Source: Candidatus Tayloriibacteriota bacterium (lineage in GTDB: Bacteria; Patescibacteriota; Minisyncoccia; Phycocordibacterales; GWA1-40-21). From it: a stretch of 10,732 nucleotides of DNA. Below, piece by piece: positions 1 through 4,573 of this stretch. Under the pieces are notes generated by a model. The model saw only the letters and a program-made list of their open reading frames with translations. It did no database searches and was not told the origin of the DNA. A program made the translations under genes and the position numbers. The stretch spans positions 2,240 to 12,971 of the forward strand of contig JAPLZG010000092.1 in the NCBI GenBank assembly GCA_026395155.1, given 5' to 3'. How positions within the stretch are numbered: the first letter of the stretch is position 1; each line of letters begins with the position of its first letter.

Positions 1-83
1 ATGGATCCCGTTCTCGACCTAATTTTCTTACGAGTAAAACGAGTTTAGAAAATGGAAGTGCCCTTGTGGTGCAACGGGATGAC
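1..83 (+). repeat. ATCCCGTT fold-back repeat, copy 1
   Basis: An 83-base element bounded by ATCCCGTT and its complement AACGGGAT. It aligns almost without gaps to 3426-3509. Inside, ATTTTCT (22-28) pairs with AGAAAAT (47-53); the second copy keeps this stem with different bases. The element touches the window edge, so its true left end may lie outside. It could be a non-autonomous mobile hairpin element or a structured RNA; no open reading frame explains it. Confidence 0.7.
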
Positions 84-105
84 AATCTGAATCGTCAGTT
101 TTTTT
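81..105 (+). terminator. weak hairpin followed by seven T
   Basis: TGACAAT and ATCGTCA form a 7-bp stem with one mismatch around the loop CTGA, followed directly by TTTTTTT at 99-105. This looks like a weak intrinsic terminator just after repeat copy 1. The same TGACAATC-GAAT-GTCA hairpin follows the unrelated palindrome at 8195-8214, so it may instead be part of a repeat. Confidence 0.35.
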
Positions 106-228
106 ATCTGTTCAGGAAGTGGTTTAACTTAAAGAACGCCTTTCTCCTATAGGAGCATGCGGGGAAAGATATATTGTACGACATAGTATACTATTTTAAT
201 ATCTCTATTCCCTATGATTTGGAATATC

Positions 229-265
229 AAAAAAACTCCCTGGTTTGACCCAGAGAGTTTTTTTT
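229..265. terminator. bidirectional intrinsic terminator
   Basis: AACTCCCTGG (234-243) pairs with CCAGAGAGTT (250-259) with one mismatch. An A-run lies on the left and a run of eight T on the right, so it can end transcription in both directions. It lies about 40 bases beyond the stop of the minus-strand SLT gene and is its likely terminator. Confidence 0.75.
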
Positions 266-303
266 GTTTGATTATTAATAAATTATTTTTCTATTGGACT
301 GTC

Positions 304-792
304 TTATTTTGCGAGCGCTACTTGTTCTACCGGTGCAGACTTCATGGCTGATTTCCAACAATTAGATGATGCTTTCCACGGTTGACCCCCTTCACGTTCA
401 TATAGATACTTTGCGTATGCCATATTACCTTCAGGTGTCTCAAGGTCAAAACCAAGCTTCTCGGCGCTGATACCGTGATAGTATTCATTGATCTGCATAA
501 GTCCAAGGTCAGATTTGTTAACCTTACCTCTCAAGACATCTCCATTTTCGTCATATTGTCTGAAGCTAGATTCGCATCTGGCAATTTCAGCAAGTATTGG
601 ATCATTCTTAAAATAAGATTTAACTTTATCTTCTAATTCTTTGTTTGTTGGAATGCTTGTTGTCACCTTTTCTTCTATTCTGGTAGAAACAAATTTATTT
701 GAGCTTGTAGATACATTATCTACATTCGCAATTGTTGGTCCTCCATAAATTGAAGTAAAGATGAAAAAAGATGTTGTTATTATTTCTATCAT
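304..792 (-). CDS. small SLT/lysozyme-like transglycosylase
   Basis: A 162-aa protein with an N-terminal hydrophobic stretch (about residues 3-23, signal peptide or anchor), a polar linker to about 55, then a compact lysozyme-like domain (about 60-148). The motif CESSF puts the expected catalytic glutamate at 74, followed by GLMQIN at 97-102, as in SLT-type lytic transglycosylases, which cleave peptidoglycan glycan strands outside the membrane. C73 and C145 could form a disulfide. The domain is short compared with full Slt enzymes. ATG at 792 is the only usable start: the frame closes with TAA seven codons upstream and offers no other start. There is no SD sequence, and the start codon lies in one arm of an inverted repeat (791-980). 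A clear promoter lies at 1017-1045 and a terminator at 229-265, so the gene is monocistronic. Cell-wall remodelling is likely; an attack role on a host or neighbour is possible but not shown. Confidence 0.8.
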   Translation of the reverse strand: MIEIITTSFFIFTSIYGGPTIANVDNVSTSSNKFVSTRIEEKVTTSIPTNKELEDKVKSYFKNDPILAEIARCESSFRQYDENGDVLRGKVNKSDLGLMQINEYYHGISAEKLGFDLETPEGNMAYAKYLYEREGGQPWKASSNCWKSAMKSAPVEQVALAK

Positions 793-980
793 CCCGTTAG
801 AGATAGGAAATGCTTATTTTGTAAAACAAACAGTTACCTACTCAATTTATATTATCAACGACTCATTTTTGAAATTTATAGCATTTCCGTTATTAATTCC
901 GGAATCTACTATAAAATGAATTGATAATTTTTATTTATATTCCCGCTGTATCAGTAAAACTTTCTAATCTCTAACGGGAT
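791..980 (-). repeat. 190-bp inverted-repeat element forming the SLT leader
   Basis: A perfect 14-bp inverted repeat (791-804 with 967-980) beginning ATCCCGTTAGAGAT encloses the element. Nested inside are GGAAATGCT (806-814) with AGCATTTCC (880-888), and ATTATCAA plus TCATTT (851-868) with AAATGA plus TTGATAAT (914-928). The terminal ATCCCGTT is shared with the repeats at 1-83 and 3426-3509. As RNA on the minus strand it would fold into a multi-stem structure whose outer stem includes the first two bases of the SLT start codon. No coding potential was seen inside. Confidence 0.65.
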
Positions 981-985
981 CATAT

Positions 986-1009
986 AAAAATCAGAGATGT
1001 TCTCTGATT
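986..1009 (-). promoter_or_regulatory. 5'-end hairpin or attenuator of the SLT transcript
   Basis: AATCAGAGA (989-997) and TCTCTGATT (1001-1009) form a perfect 9-bp stem with a 3-base loop, followed on the minus strand by TTTTA. It begins within a few bases of the transcription start predicted from the promoter at 1017-1045. It may be an early terminator giving a very short RNA, or a hairpin that protects the 5' end. Confidence 0.5.
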
Positions 1010-1016
1010 CCAATAT

Positions 1017-1045
1017 ATACTAGCATAATTGGTTTTAAAAGTCAA
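1017..1045 (-). promoter_or_regulatory. sigma-70 type promoter for the SLT gene
   Basis: On the minus strand: TTGACT (-35), a 17-base spacer, then TAGTAT (-10) preceded by TATGC, which supplies an extended -10 TG. The predicted start near 1010 gives a leader of about 220 nt. The promoter before the lipoprotein gene (2376-2404) has nearly the same layout, which supports both. Confidence 0.7.
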
Positions 1046-1080
1046 GGGTTTTGACACATTTTTATACCATAGTCAAACGT

Positions 1081-1108
1081 AAAATATGGCCTTGTTGAGC
1101 CATATTTT
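1081..1108. terminator. intrinsic terminator after the exonuclease gene
   Basis: A perfect 10-bp stem, AAAATATGGC (1081-1090) with GCCATATTTT (1099-1108), has an 8-base loop and T-rich tails on both strands. It lies about 45 bases beyond the exonuclease stop, and can also block readthrough towards the SLT promoter. Confidence 0.7.
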
Positions 1109-1151
1109 TGTTGATTTTTACTCTATCTTGTGTTGTAAAAAATAAGGTTTT

Positions 1152-1754
1152 TTATGTAGCACTCTCTAAGATCCAAGGAATTTCGAATTTTTCAAATTCT
1201 GGAAGCAATTTCTTATCAAAAAGCATTCTTGATATTGCTTCACAGGCAACTTTTGCTCCATTTAATGCATTGTGTGGGTGAGGTTCTACTGGTACTCCAA
1301 CATATTGCATAATTTTATCTGAATTTAAATCTGTCCTGTTTTTATTTACAGGGGGATTAATTACCTGCTTAATCATATGCATATAGCATAAAGAATGTTG
1401 GTCAATTGTTCTATAAGCAAATGGCCAATTTAAATGTCCGCGAAAACAAGCGTTGTGTATGAAGTCTCTATCAAAAGAAATATTTTGTCCGGCAAAAGTG
1501 TGTTCACCGCAAGCGAGCGCCCAGTCTATAAACTTCTTTACGAGCTCAGGTTCGGTTTGTTTATTTTTATCGGTTGCCTCTTCCCTACTAAATCCGTTTA
1601 CGATCAAAGCCTCATCCATAATATGAGCACCTTCCCAAATTTTACACTCACCATAAAATTGATTTTCAGGATTATCAAAATCAAGCGCACCAATAGAAAG
1701 TATCGAATGTTTAATTGGGTCTGTCCCAGAAGATTCTACATCAACGATTATCAT
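1152..1754 (-). CDS. DEDDh-type 3'-5' exonuclease, RNase T/DnaQ-like
   Basis: A 200-aa protein with an RNase H-like exonuclease fold. Motif I is VDVES (D5, E7), which binds catalytic metal ions. Motif II is NISFDRDF with D95 (or D97). Motif III lies at HNALNGA, with the expected general base at H161. Family members normally read HxAxxDA here; this protein has G166 in place of the last aspartate, so activity may be altered unless another acid substitutes. Such enzymes trim DNA or RNA 3' ends in repair, proofreading or RNA maturation; the substrate cannot be told from sequence. The start ATG directly follows AAGG, too close for a normal SD site. A candidate extended -10 (TGTTAAAAT) ends only 7 bases upstream, so a leaderless mRNA is possible. 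A 26-bp palindrome lies about 46 bases upstream and a terminator follows at 1081-1108. Confidence 0.78.
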   Translation of the reverse strand: MIIVDVESSGTDPIKHSILSIGALDFDNPENQFYGECKIWEGAHIMDEALIVNGFSREEATDKNKQTEPELVKKFIDWALACGEHTFAGQNISFDRDFIHNACFRGHLNWPFAYRTIDQHSLCYMHMIKQVINPPVNKNRTDLNSDKIMQYVGVPVEPHPHNALNGAKVACEAISRMLFDKKLLPEFEKFEIPWILESAT

Positions 1755-1799
1755 CCTTGTATTTTAACATACATTTAATTATTGCGAATGTTTGATATC

Positions 1800-1825
1800 T
1801 TTAGATACACCATGGTGTATCTAAA
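1800..1825. promoter_or_regulatory. 26-bp perfect palindrome, candidate operator
   Basis: The half site TTTAGATACACCA is followed at once by its exact reverse complement with no loop, which suits binding by a dimeric protein better than an RNA terminator (there is no T-run). It lies between the lipoprotein terminator and the exonuclease start, upstream of the latter's candidate -10. The cognate regulator is not in the window and I do not recognise the half site. Confidence 0.55.
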
Positions 1826-1865
1826 TATGAGTTTGTGCTCTCCTTTGGGAACAAAATAATACATT

Positions 1866-1890
1866 AAAAAAGCCCGACCGAAGTCGAGCT
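1866..1890 (-). terminator. intrinsic terminator with TTCG loop, after the lipoprotein gene
   Basis: On the minus strand AGCTCGAC, loop TTCG, GTCGGGCT, then TTTTT. The stem has one G-T pair and a stable UUCG-type loop. It lies about 70 bases beyond the stop of the lipoprotein gene and separates it from the exonuclease. Confidence 0.85.
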
Positions 1891-1959
1891 TTTGGGGCAT
1901 TTTGTAATGGTGCCTCAAGAACCATGAAAGTTGTTAGTTACTTACAAACGCGTGGGAGG

Positions 1960-2295
1960 TTACCGCTCAAGCTTGGTGAGCTTGATGGCGGTTTCCACAT
2001 CATTCCGGACGAGGTATTGACCCCGAGCATCTTTGAGTGCGATGTTGTACCCGGTGGCCACCAATACCTTCGGCAGACCAGCGGTGGTATCCACCGCTTC
2101 CCAGACCACCAACTGCTCGGAGGGACCAGGAGCCTCGCGACTGACGATGCCGATGATGTTGATCACCTGACCAACTTTGGGCACATCGCCCGAAAGCGAG
2201 CAGGAATTTTCACTGCCGAATTGGATTGTTGTCGCGCAACCGGTAACCATCGCCACCACGAGCACCGCCACCAGCATTCCAATGAACTTACTCAT
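1960..2295 (-). CDS. small GC-rich lipoprotein, function unknown
   Basis: A 111-aa protein with a short basic start, a hydrophobic core (about 5-18) and a lipobox ending VTGC, so C20 is the predicted lipidated residue after signal peptidase II cleavage. The mature part (about 91 aa) seems a single small beta-rich domain; I recognise no family. The start is well supported: GGAG lies 7 bases before the ATG. The gene has its own promoter (2376-2404), a structured 5' UTR (2313-2356) and a terminator (1866-1890). Base composition is clearly more GC-rich than the flanks, with many G/C third positions, which suggests recent transfer or, less likely, a foreign segment joined in assembly. An opposite-strand frame of 140 codons overlaps it but lacks these signals. 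Confidence 0.72.
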   Translation of the reverse strand: MSKFIGMLVAVLVVAMVTGCATTIQFGSENSCSLSGDVPKVGQVINIIGIVSREAPGPSEQLVVWEAVDTTAGLPKVLVATGYNIALKDARGQYLVRNDVETAIKLTKLER

Positions 2296-2312
2296 AGCTG
2301 TTCTCCTTTTTC

Positions 2313-2356
2313 TTCACTTGTGGCCGGTTTGACGGCTCTTGTTTAGAGCAAGTGAA
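2313..2356 (-). promoter_or_regulatory. structured 5' UTR of the lipoprotein gene
   Basis: TTCACTTG and CAAGTGAA (2313-2320 with 2349-2356) close an outer stem. Inside, GCTCT (2335-2339) pairs with AGAGC (2345-2349), and a GCCG/CGGC arm can also form, giving a possible three-way junction just upstream of the SD sequence. It matches no riboswitch class I know; protein or metabolite binding, or mRNA stability, are options. Confidence 0.4.
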
Positions 2357-2375
2357 ACTCTTTACCTACGATACA

Positions 2376-2404
2376 ATGATAGCATACTTGAGTTAAAAAG
2401 TCAA
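2376..2404 (-). promoter_or_regulatory. sigma-70 type promoter for the lipoprotein gene
   Basis: On the minus strand TTGACT, a 17-base spacer ending TATGC, then TATCAT. The TG supplies an extended -10. The expected start is near 2370, about 75 bases before the ATG. It is almost a copy of the promoter at 1017-1045 although the genes differ strongly in GC content. Confidence 0.7.
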
Positions 2405-2441
2405 GGCATTAAAAAATATGGTCTATATTCTATTCCTCGCA

Positions 2442-2545
2442 AAAAAATGCGGATTCGGTCAACCGCCCCGTCATCAGAATGCCACCCCGCCTTGATTTTG
2501 AATAAGGCGGGGAAAGTTTGAACCTCTGGAGGAGGTGCGATAATA
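2442..2545. other. GC-rich hairpin patch between two genes
   Basis: Between the lipoprotein promoter and the 68-aa gene lie two hairpins. CCCCGCCTT (2485-2493) pairs with AAGGCGGGG (2504-2512). GCGGATT (2449-2455) pairs with AACCGC (2461-2466) with a bulge and is followed on the minus strand by ATTTTTTT, like a terminator. On the plus strand TTGAAC (2517-2522), 17 bases and TAATAG (2540-2545) could be a promoter for the 68-aa gene. The patch could hold a small RNA; no convincing protein is encoded. Confidence 0.35.
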
Positions 2546-2603
2546 GCAATTAATTTAATATAGGAGTAAGATTAATAAGGAAAAAACAAAATGGAGGTGT
2601 TCA

Positions 2604-2810
2604 ATGTACTTAATGTTAGTTGCCTATTGTTCTCTCTTCGTGCCGTTCGTGTTCTTTTACGATAAGATTGGTTACTTGTTTGGAATAGTTGGCAGGGCCA
2701 GCCTTTTAATAATACTTATTGTAGCTTTGGTGTGGCAGATCTATCACATTATTTTTAGACTCACGCATAAGTGGGTTGAGGACAAACACATCTTTCCAAA
2801 GGATTTGTAA
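2604..2810 (+). CDS. small membrane protein, two transmembrane segments
   Basis: A 68-aa protein made mostly of two hydrophobic segments, about residues 2-19 and 27-51, with a polar, charged tail (KWVEDKH) after the second. The length and two-helix hairpin suit a small inner-membrane protein; I recognise no family and assign no function. The start is well supported by a strong SD, GGAGGTG, at 2592-2598, five bases before the ATG. A good intrinsic terminator begins 17 bases after the stop, so it is probably transcribed alone, perhaps from the weak candidate promoter at 2517-2545. Its strong SD contrasts with the SD-less core genes of the window, and fits the lipoprotein and MFS genes. Confidence 0.65.
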   Translation: MYLMLVAYCSLFVPFVFFYDKIGYLFGIVGRASLLIILIVALVWQIYHIIFRLTHKWVEDKHIFPKDL

Positions 2811-2827
2811 GTATTGATTTTATGTCA

Positions 2828-2858
2828 AACACCCGGAACTTGTTCCGTGTGTTTTTTT
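2828..2858 (+). terminator. intrinsic terminator after the small membrane protein
   Basis: AACACCCGGAAC (2828-2839) pairs with GTTCCGTGTGTT (2842-2853) with one mismatch, with TT between the arms, and the T-run continues for about five more bases. Strong GC core and T-tail make this a confident plus-strand terminator. Confidence 0.85.
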
Positions 2859-2885
2859 AATAAAATAATGAGAGAGGTGTTTGGT

Positions 2886-2930
2886 ATGCATATGATATTT
2901 ATAATATTAAACCCCCTCAGCCATAGCTGA
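2886..2930 (+). CDS. possible 14-aa hydrophobic peptide
   Basis: ATG at 2886 follows GAGAGGTG with 6-7 bases spacing and opens a 14-codon frame (starting MHMIFIIL) whose TGA lies inside the 2910-2937 hairpin. The SD-like site resembles that of the 68-aa gene. No downstream plus-strand gene exists to be regulated by it, so it may be a tiny protein, a gene remnant, or chance. Confidence 0.2.
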   Translation: MHMIFIILNPLSHS

Positions 2931-2937
2931 GGGGGTT
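2910..2937. terminator. perfect 12-bp hairpin between converging genes
   Basis: AACCCCCTCAGC (2910-2921), loop CATA, GCTGAGGGGGTT (2926-2937). It lies about 40 bases beyond the stop of the minus-strand 111-aa gene, and on that strand is followed by TTTAATATT, a weak T-tract. It probably ends that gene's transcript. Read on the plus strand it has no T-run. Confidence 0.6.
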
Positions 2938-2975
2938 GCGAGAGTAATGCTATTTCTTGTTAATGGAAATGGGTG

Positions 2976-3311
2976 TTAGATTACTCCCCAACCACCATTT
3001 TTACCACCCGTGTAAACATTAAACCATGGGGATTCGGATCTGTAAGAAAAACCAGCCTCTCTTAGTTTTCTTTTAATCTTCTCCCATTCGTTTCTCTTCA
3101 CATCTCCTATTTGAATAGAAACACTAATAGAGACTCTGTGATTTGTGAATCGTCCACAATTGAGTATCCTTATGATTTGATCATGCTCCAGATTATTGAT
3201 GCGTAAGCCGTCTCTCCCCTTATGTTTTCTTGTTGGAGAAAGACAAAAATCTACACGAAGTCTTATCAGACCCTTTTCGTAATATTCCCCAAGCTCTTTG
3301 AGAGTTAACAT
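2976..3311 (-). CDS. unrecognised 111-aa soluble protein
   Basis: A 111-aa protein with no signal peptide or membrane segment, rich in basic and aromatic residues. It has a predicted helical start (LKELGEYYEKG), a central strand-rich part around RVSISVSIQIG (about 59-69), a basic helix NEWEKIKRKLREAG (about 74-87), and a glycine/tryptophan tail ending GGWGVI. This alpha/beta pattern would suit a small nucleic-acid or phage-related protein, but I recognise no family and no catalytic motif. GTGGAG lies only two bases before the ATG, a short SD spacing. A perfect TATAAT with a 17-base spaced TTGCCC lies at 3351-3379, about 40 bases upstream. The hairpin at 2910-2937 lies downstream. Confidence 0.6.
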   Translation of the reverse strand: MLTLKELGEYYEKGLIRLRVDFCLSPTRKHKGRDGLRINNLEHDQIIRILNCGRFTNHRVSISVSIQIGDVKRNEWEKIKRKLREAGFSYRSESPWFNVYTGGKNGGWGVI

Positions 3312-3350
3312 AACTCCACTCTTTTCATTTAGAAGACCTTTCTAATTATG

Positions 3351-3379
3351 ATTATATACTCTACTTGAGTTTGGGGCAA
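3351..3379 (-). promoter_or_regulatory. sigma-70 type promoter for the 111-aa gene
   Basis: On the minus strand TTGCCC, 17 bases, then consensus TATAAT. The predicted start near 3344 leaves a short leader of about 33 bases. The -35 is only partly matched. Confidence 0.6.
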
Positions 3380-3395
3380 ACTGAATGACGAAAGG

Positions 3396-3413
3396 CTCAC
3401 GATACCATTCTGC
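3396..3413 (+). repeat. short copy of the CTCACGATAC repeat
   Basis: CTCACGATAC followed by CATTCTGC matches the left part of the longer copy at 3552-3585 with one difference. It lies just before repeat copy 2 of the ATCCCGTT family, so the two repeat families lie side by side here. Confidence 0.5.
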
Positions 3414-3425
3414 ATCAAAAAAAAG

Positions 3426-3509
3426 ATGGATCCCGTTCGCGACCTAGATTTTTTACGAGCTACTGCGAGTGTAGAAATCGGAAGTACTCTTGTGGTGCAA
3501 CGGGATGAC
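3426..3509 (+). repeat. ATCCCGTT fold-back repeat, copy 2
   Basis: Matches 1-83 over its whole length with one extra base. The ends ATCCCGTT and AACGGGAT are unchanged. The internal stem is rebuilt from different bases (GATTT and TAC pairing with GTAGAAATC), so pairing rather than sequence is kept. Directly after it, CCCC plus GTCAAAT (3509-3520) pairs with ATTTGAC plus GGGG (3530-3540), a second strong hairpin without a T-run. Confidence 0.75.
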
Positions 3510-3551
3510 CCCAGTCAAATAAAAAATCAATTTGACGGGGCAGGCAGATAA

Positions 3552-3585
3552 CTCACGATACAATTCTGCTAACCTAAGCGAATAT
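3552..3585 (+). repeat. dispersed repeat, CTCACGATAC...CCTAAGCGA type
   Basis: This segment, containing CAATTCTGCTAACCTAAGCG, recurs on the opposite strand at 9441-9473 (there CGATTCTGCCACCTAAGCGA) and in shortened form at 3396-3413. All copies are intergenic. No open reading frame or transposase accompanies them. Confidence 0.6.
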
Positions 3586-3602
3586 ATTTTCTTATTATTA
3601 CT

Positions 3603-3630
3603 ATATTCGATATTCGACATTCAATATTCA
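3603..3630 (+). repeat. 7-bp tandem repeat, four units
   Basis: Units ATATTCG, ATATTCG, ACATTCA, ATATTCA run directly up to the stop codon of the minus-strand gene that follows. Two further 7-bp arrays of other sequence lie at 4134-4168 and 6857-6891. Confidence 0.6.
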
Positions 3631-3631
3631 T

Positions 3632-4078
3632 TTACTTCAGACCTGTGCAACCAGAAGCGGGAGTTAATCCAGCTGAGCGAGCATCTTCGATTGAAAGAAA
3701 CCAAACTTTATTTTCTTCTTTTATTCGGGAAACTCCAGTGCACCATGGATAGTAATATTTTGTTCCAGATTTTGAAGCTAGGACAATTCCCTTCCCTTGT
3801 GTTTGTGTTTTTGCGGTTGATGGTGTATTTATATCATTTAAACTTTCTGCAACCGTTGCGGTTAAAAGTTCTTTTGTTTTTATAATAGAAATTGGTGTTT
3901 TTTTCTTTTCAAGTGCTGATAATTTACCAAGACCAAAAGATGCTGTGCCGATAAGGATTAATAAAAGGACAATAAATAAATCACCCTTTATTTTAAGGCC
4001 ATTTTCTTTACTATAAATCTGGTCTTTTGTGTTGGCTAAAAAGGACTTGATTTTTGTTGTTAAATCGTTTATACTCAT
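3632..4078 (-). CDS. membrane-anchored protein with C-terminal two-cysteine domain
   Basis: A 148-aa protein: a basic, soluble N-terminus (1-31), one transmembrane helix (about 33-54), a linker rich in Lys, Thr and Ser (55-95), and a compact C-terminal domain (about 97-146) with YYYPWCTG around C113, RIKEENKVWF, then ASGC at C144. The pattern of aromatic-WC, 'RIK.EN.VWF', 'A..AG..P...C' recalls the small metal-binding domain of Ada-type proteins, which occurs as an extracytoplasmic unit in many bacteria; only two cysteines are seen, so the resemblance is not proof of zinc binding. N-in orientation would put the cysteine domain outside. No SD precedes the ATG. A TATAAT (4098-4103) lies about 20 bases upstream. 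It is divergent from rpmA, 93 bases apart. The exact role is unknown. Confidence 0.65.
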   Translation of the reverse strand: MSINDLTTKIKSFLANTKDQIYSKENGLKIKGDLFIVLLLILIGTASFGLGKLSALEKKKTPISIIKTKELLTATVAESLNDINTPSTAKTQTQGKGIVLASKSGTKYYYPWCTGVSRIKEENKVWFLSIEDARSAGLTPASGCTGLK

Positions 4079-4097
4079 TGGGTTAAATATTGTGGTG

Positions 4098-4103
4098 ATT
4101 ATA
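4098..4103 (-). promoter_or_regulatory. candidate -10 box for the two-cysteine protein gene
   Basis: On the minus strand a consensus TATAAT lies about 20 bases before the ATG, with no good -35 at 16-18 bases. It would give a leader of about a dozen bases, which fits the absence of an SD. Confidence 0.35.
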
Positions 4104-4133
4104 TTGTATCAAATACCCCAATAAATTAATAGA

Positions 4134-4168
4134 AACTAACAGCTATAAGCTAAAAACTATAAACTAAT
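4134..4168 (+). repeat. 7-bp tandem repeat, five units, just before rpmA
   Basis: Units AACTAAC, AGCTATA, AGCTAAA, AACTATA, AACTAAT end three bases before the rpmA start and replace any SD site. The related array AGCTAAC x2 with flanking variants lies at 6857-6891. Confidence 0.6.
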
Positions 4169-4171
4169 AAT

Positions 4172-4450
4172 ATGGCACATAAAAAGGCAGCAGGATCATC
4201 AAAAAATGGTAGAGATTCCAACCCAAGATACCTTGGTGTTAAAATTAATGATGGAGAAAAAACAACCATTGGTCAGATTATTCTTAGACAAAAGGGTAGA
4301 AATACTATTGCCGGAAAAAATGTTGGAGTAGGAAAAGATCATACACTTTTTGCTCTTAAGGATGGAGTAGTTGAGTTCGGGACAAAGAGGAAAAATAATT
4401 TTGATTCAACTATAACAAGAAGAAGTATAGTGAATGTAAAGACTATCTAA
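4172..4450 (+). CDS. rpmA: 50S ribosomal protein bL27
   Basis: A 92-aa protein starting MAHKKAAGSSKNGRDSNPR, the diagnostic basic N-terminus of bL27, which reaches towards the peptidyl-transferase centre of the large ribosomal subunit. The body shows YLGVKINDGE, IILRQKG, GKNVGVGKDHTLFAL and FGTKRK, all in the usual order. Length is normal for the family and there is no N-terminal extension needing cleavage. It is often found directly after rplU (bL21), but here it stands alone: upstream is a divergent unrelated gene and downstream a strong terminator. There is no SD; the ATG follows a 7-bp tandem repeat array. Identification is secure. Confidence 0.96.
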   Translation: MAHKKAAGSSKNGRDSNPRYLGVKINDGEKTTIGQIILRQKGRNTIAGKNVGVGKDHTLFALKDGVVEFGTKRKNNFDSTITRRSIVNVKTI

Positions 4451-4461
4451 TATATAATTGT

Positions 4462-4494
4462 AAAAGGCCTGCCACTTCGTGGCAGGCCTTTTAT
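4462..4494. terminator. intrinsic terminator after rpmA
   Basis: AAAAGGCCTGCCAC (4462-4475) pairs with GTGGCAGGCCTTTT around a three-base TTC loop, with A and T runs completing the stem on both sides. It starts about 12 bases after the rpmA stop and would also work on the minus strand. Confidence 0.9.
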
Positions 4495-4537
4495 GTTGTT
4501 TGTTTGAGCCATTATTTAAAGTTATCCACAATATATA

Positions 4538-4567
4538 TTGACATGTATCATCTTTTACTTATATTAT
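4538..4567 (+). promoter_or_regulatory. sigma-70 type promoter for the MFS cassette
   Basis: TTGACA (full consensus) at 4538-4543, an 18-base spacer, and TATTAT at 4562-4567. The predicted start lies near 4574, about 255 bases before the MFS gene. No comparable promoter was seen closer to that gene. Confidence 0.65.
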
Positions 4568-4573
4568 GAATAT

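Noticed and set aside
1..180. tRNA or other known RNA gene
   Set aside because: The 83-base element is near tRNA size, but no acceptor stem, anticodon arm or T-loop pattern fits; the closed ends and second copy point to a repeat.
144..194. 12-bp palindromes CTCCTATAGGAG (144-155) and ATAGTATACTAT (183-194)
   Set aside because: They are short, not linked to a gene start, and no other support for binding sites was found.
1924..2346. 140-codon plus-strand frame opposite the lipoprotein gene
   Set aside because: It is a shadow of the GC-rich gene: its protein is rich in His and Arg without domain pattern, and there is no SD or promoter, whereas the minus strand has promoter, SD, lipobox and terminator.
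2339..2521. 60-codon plus-strand frame
   Set aside because: It overlaps the lipoprotein promoter and two hairpins, has no SD and no recognisable protein features.
3532..3885. 117-codon plus-strand frame over the end of the two-cysteine gene
   Set aside because: It has no SD, begins in repeat DNA, and its Leu/Phe-rich product mirrors the opposite strand of a better supported gene.
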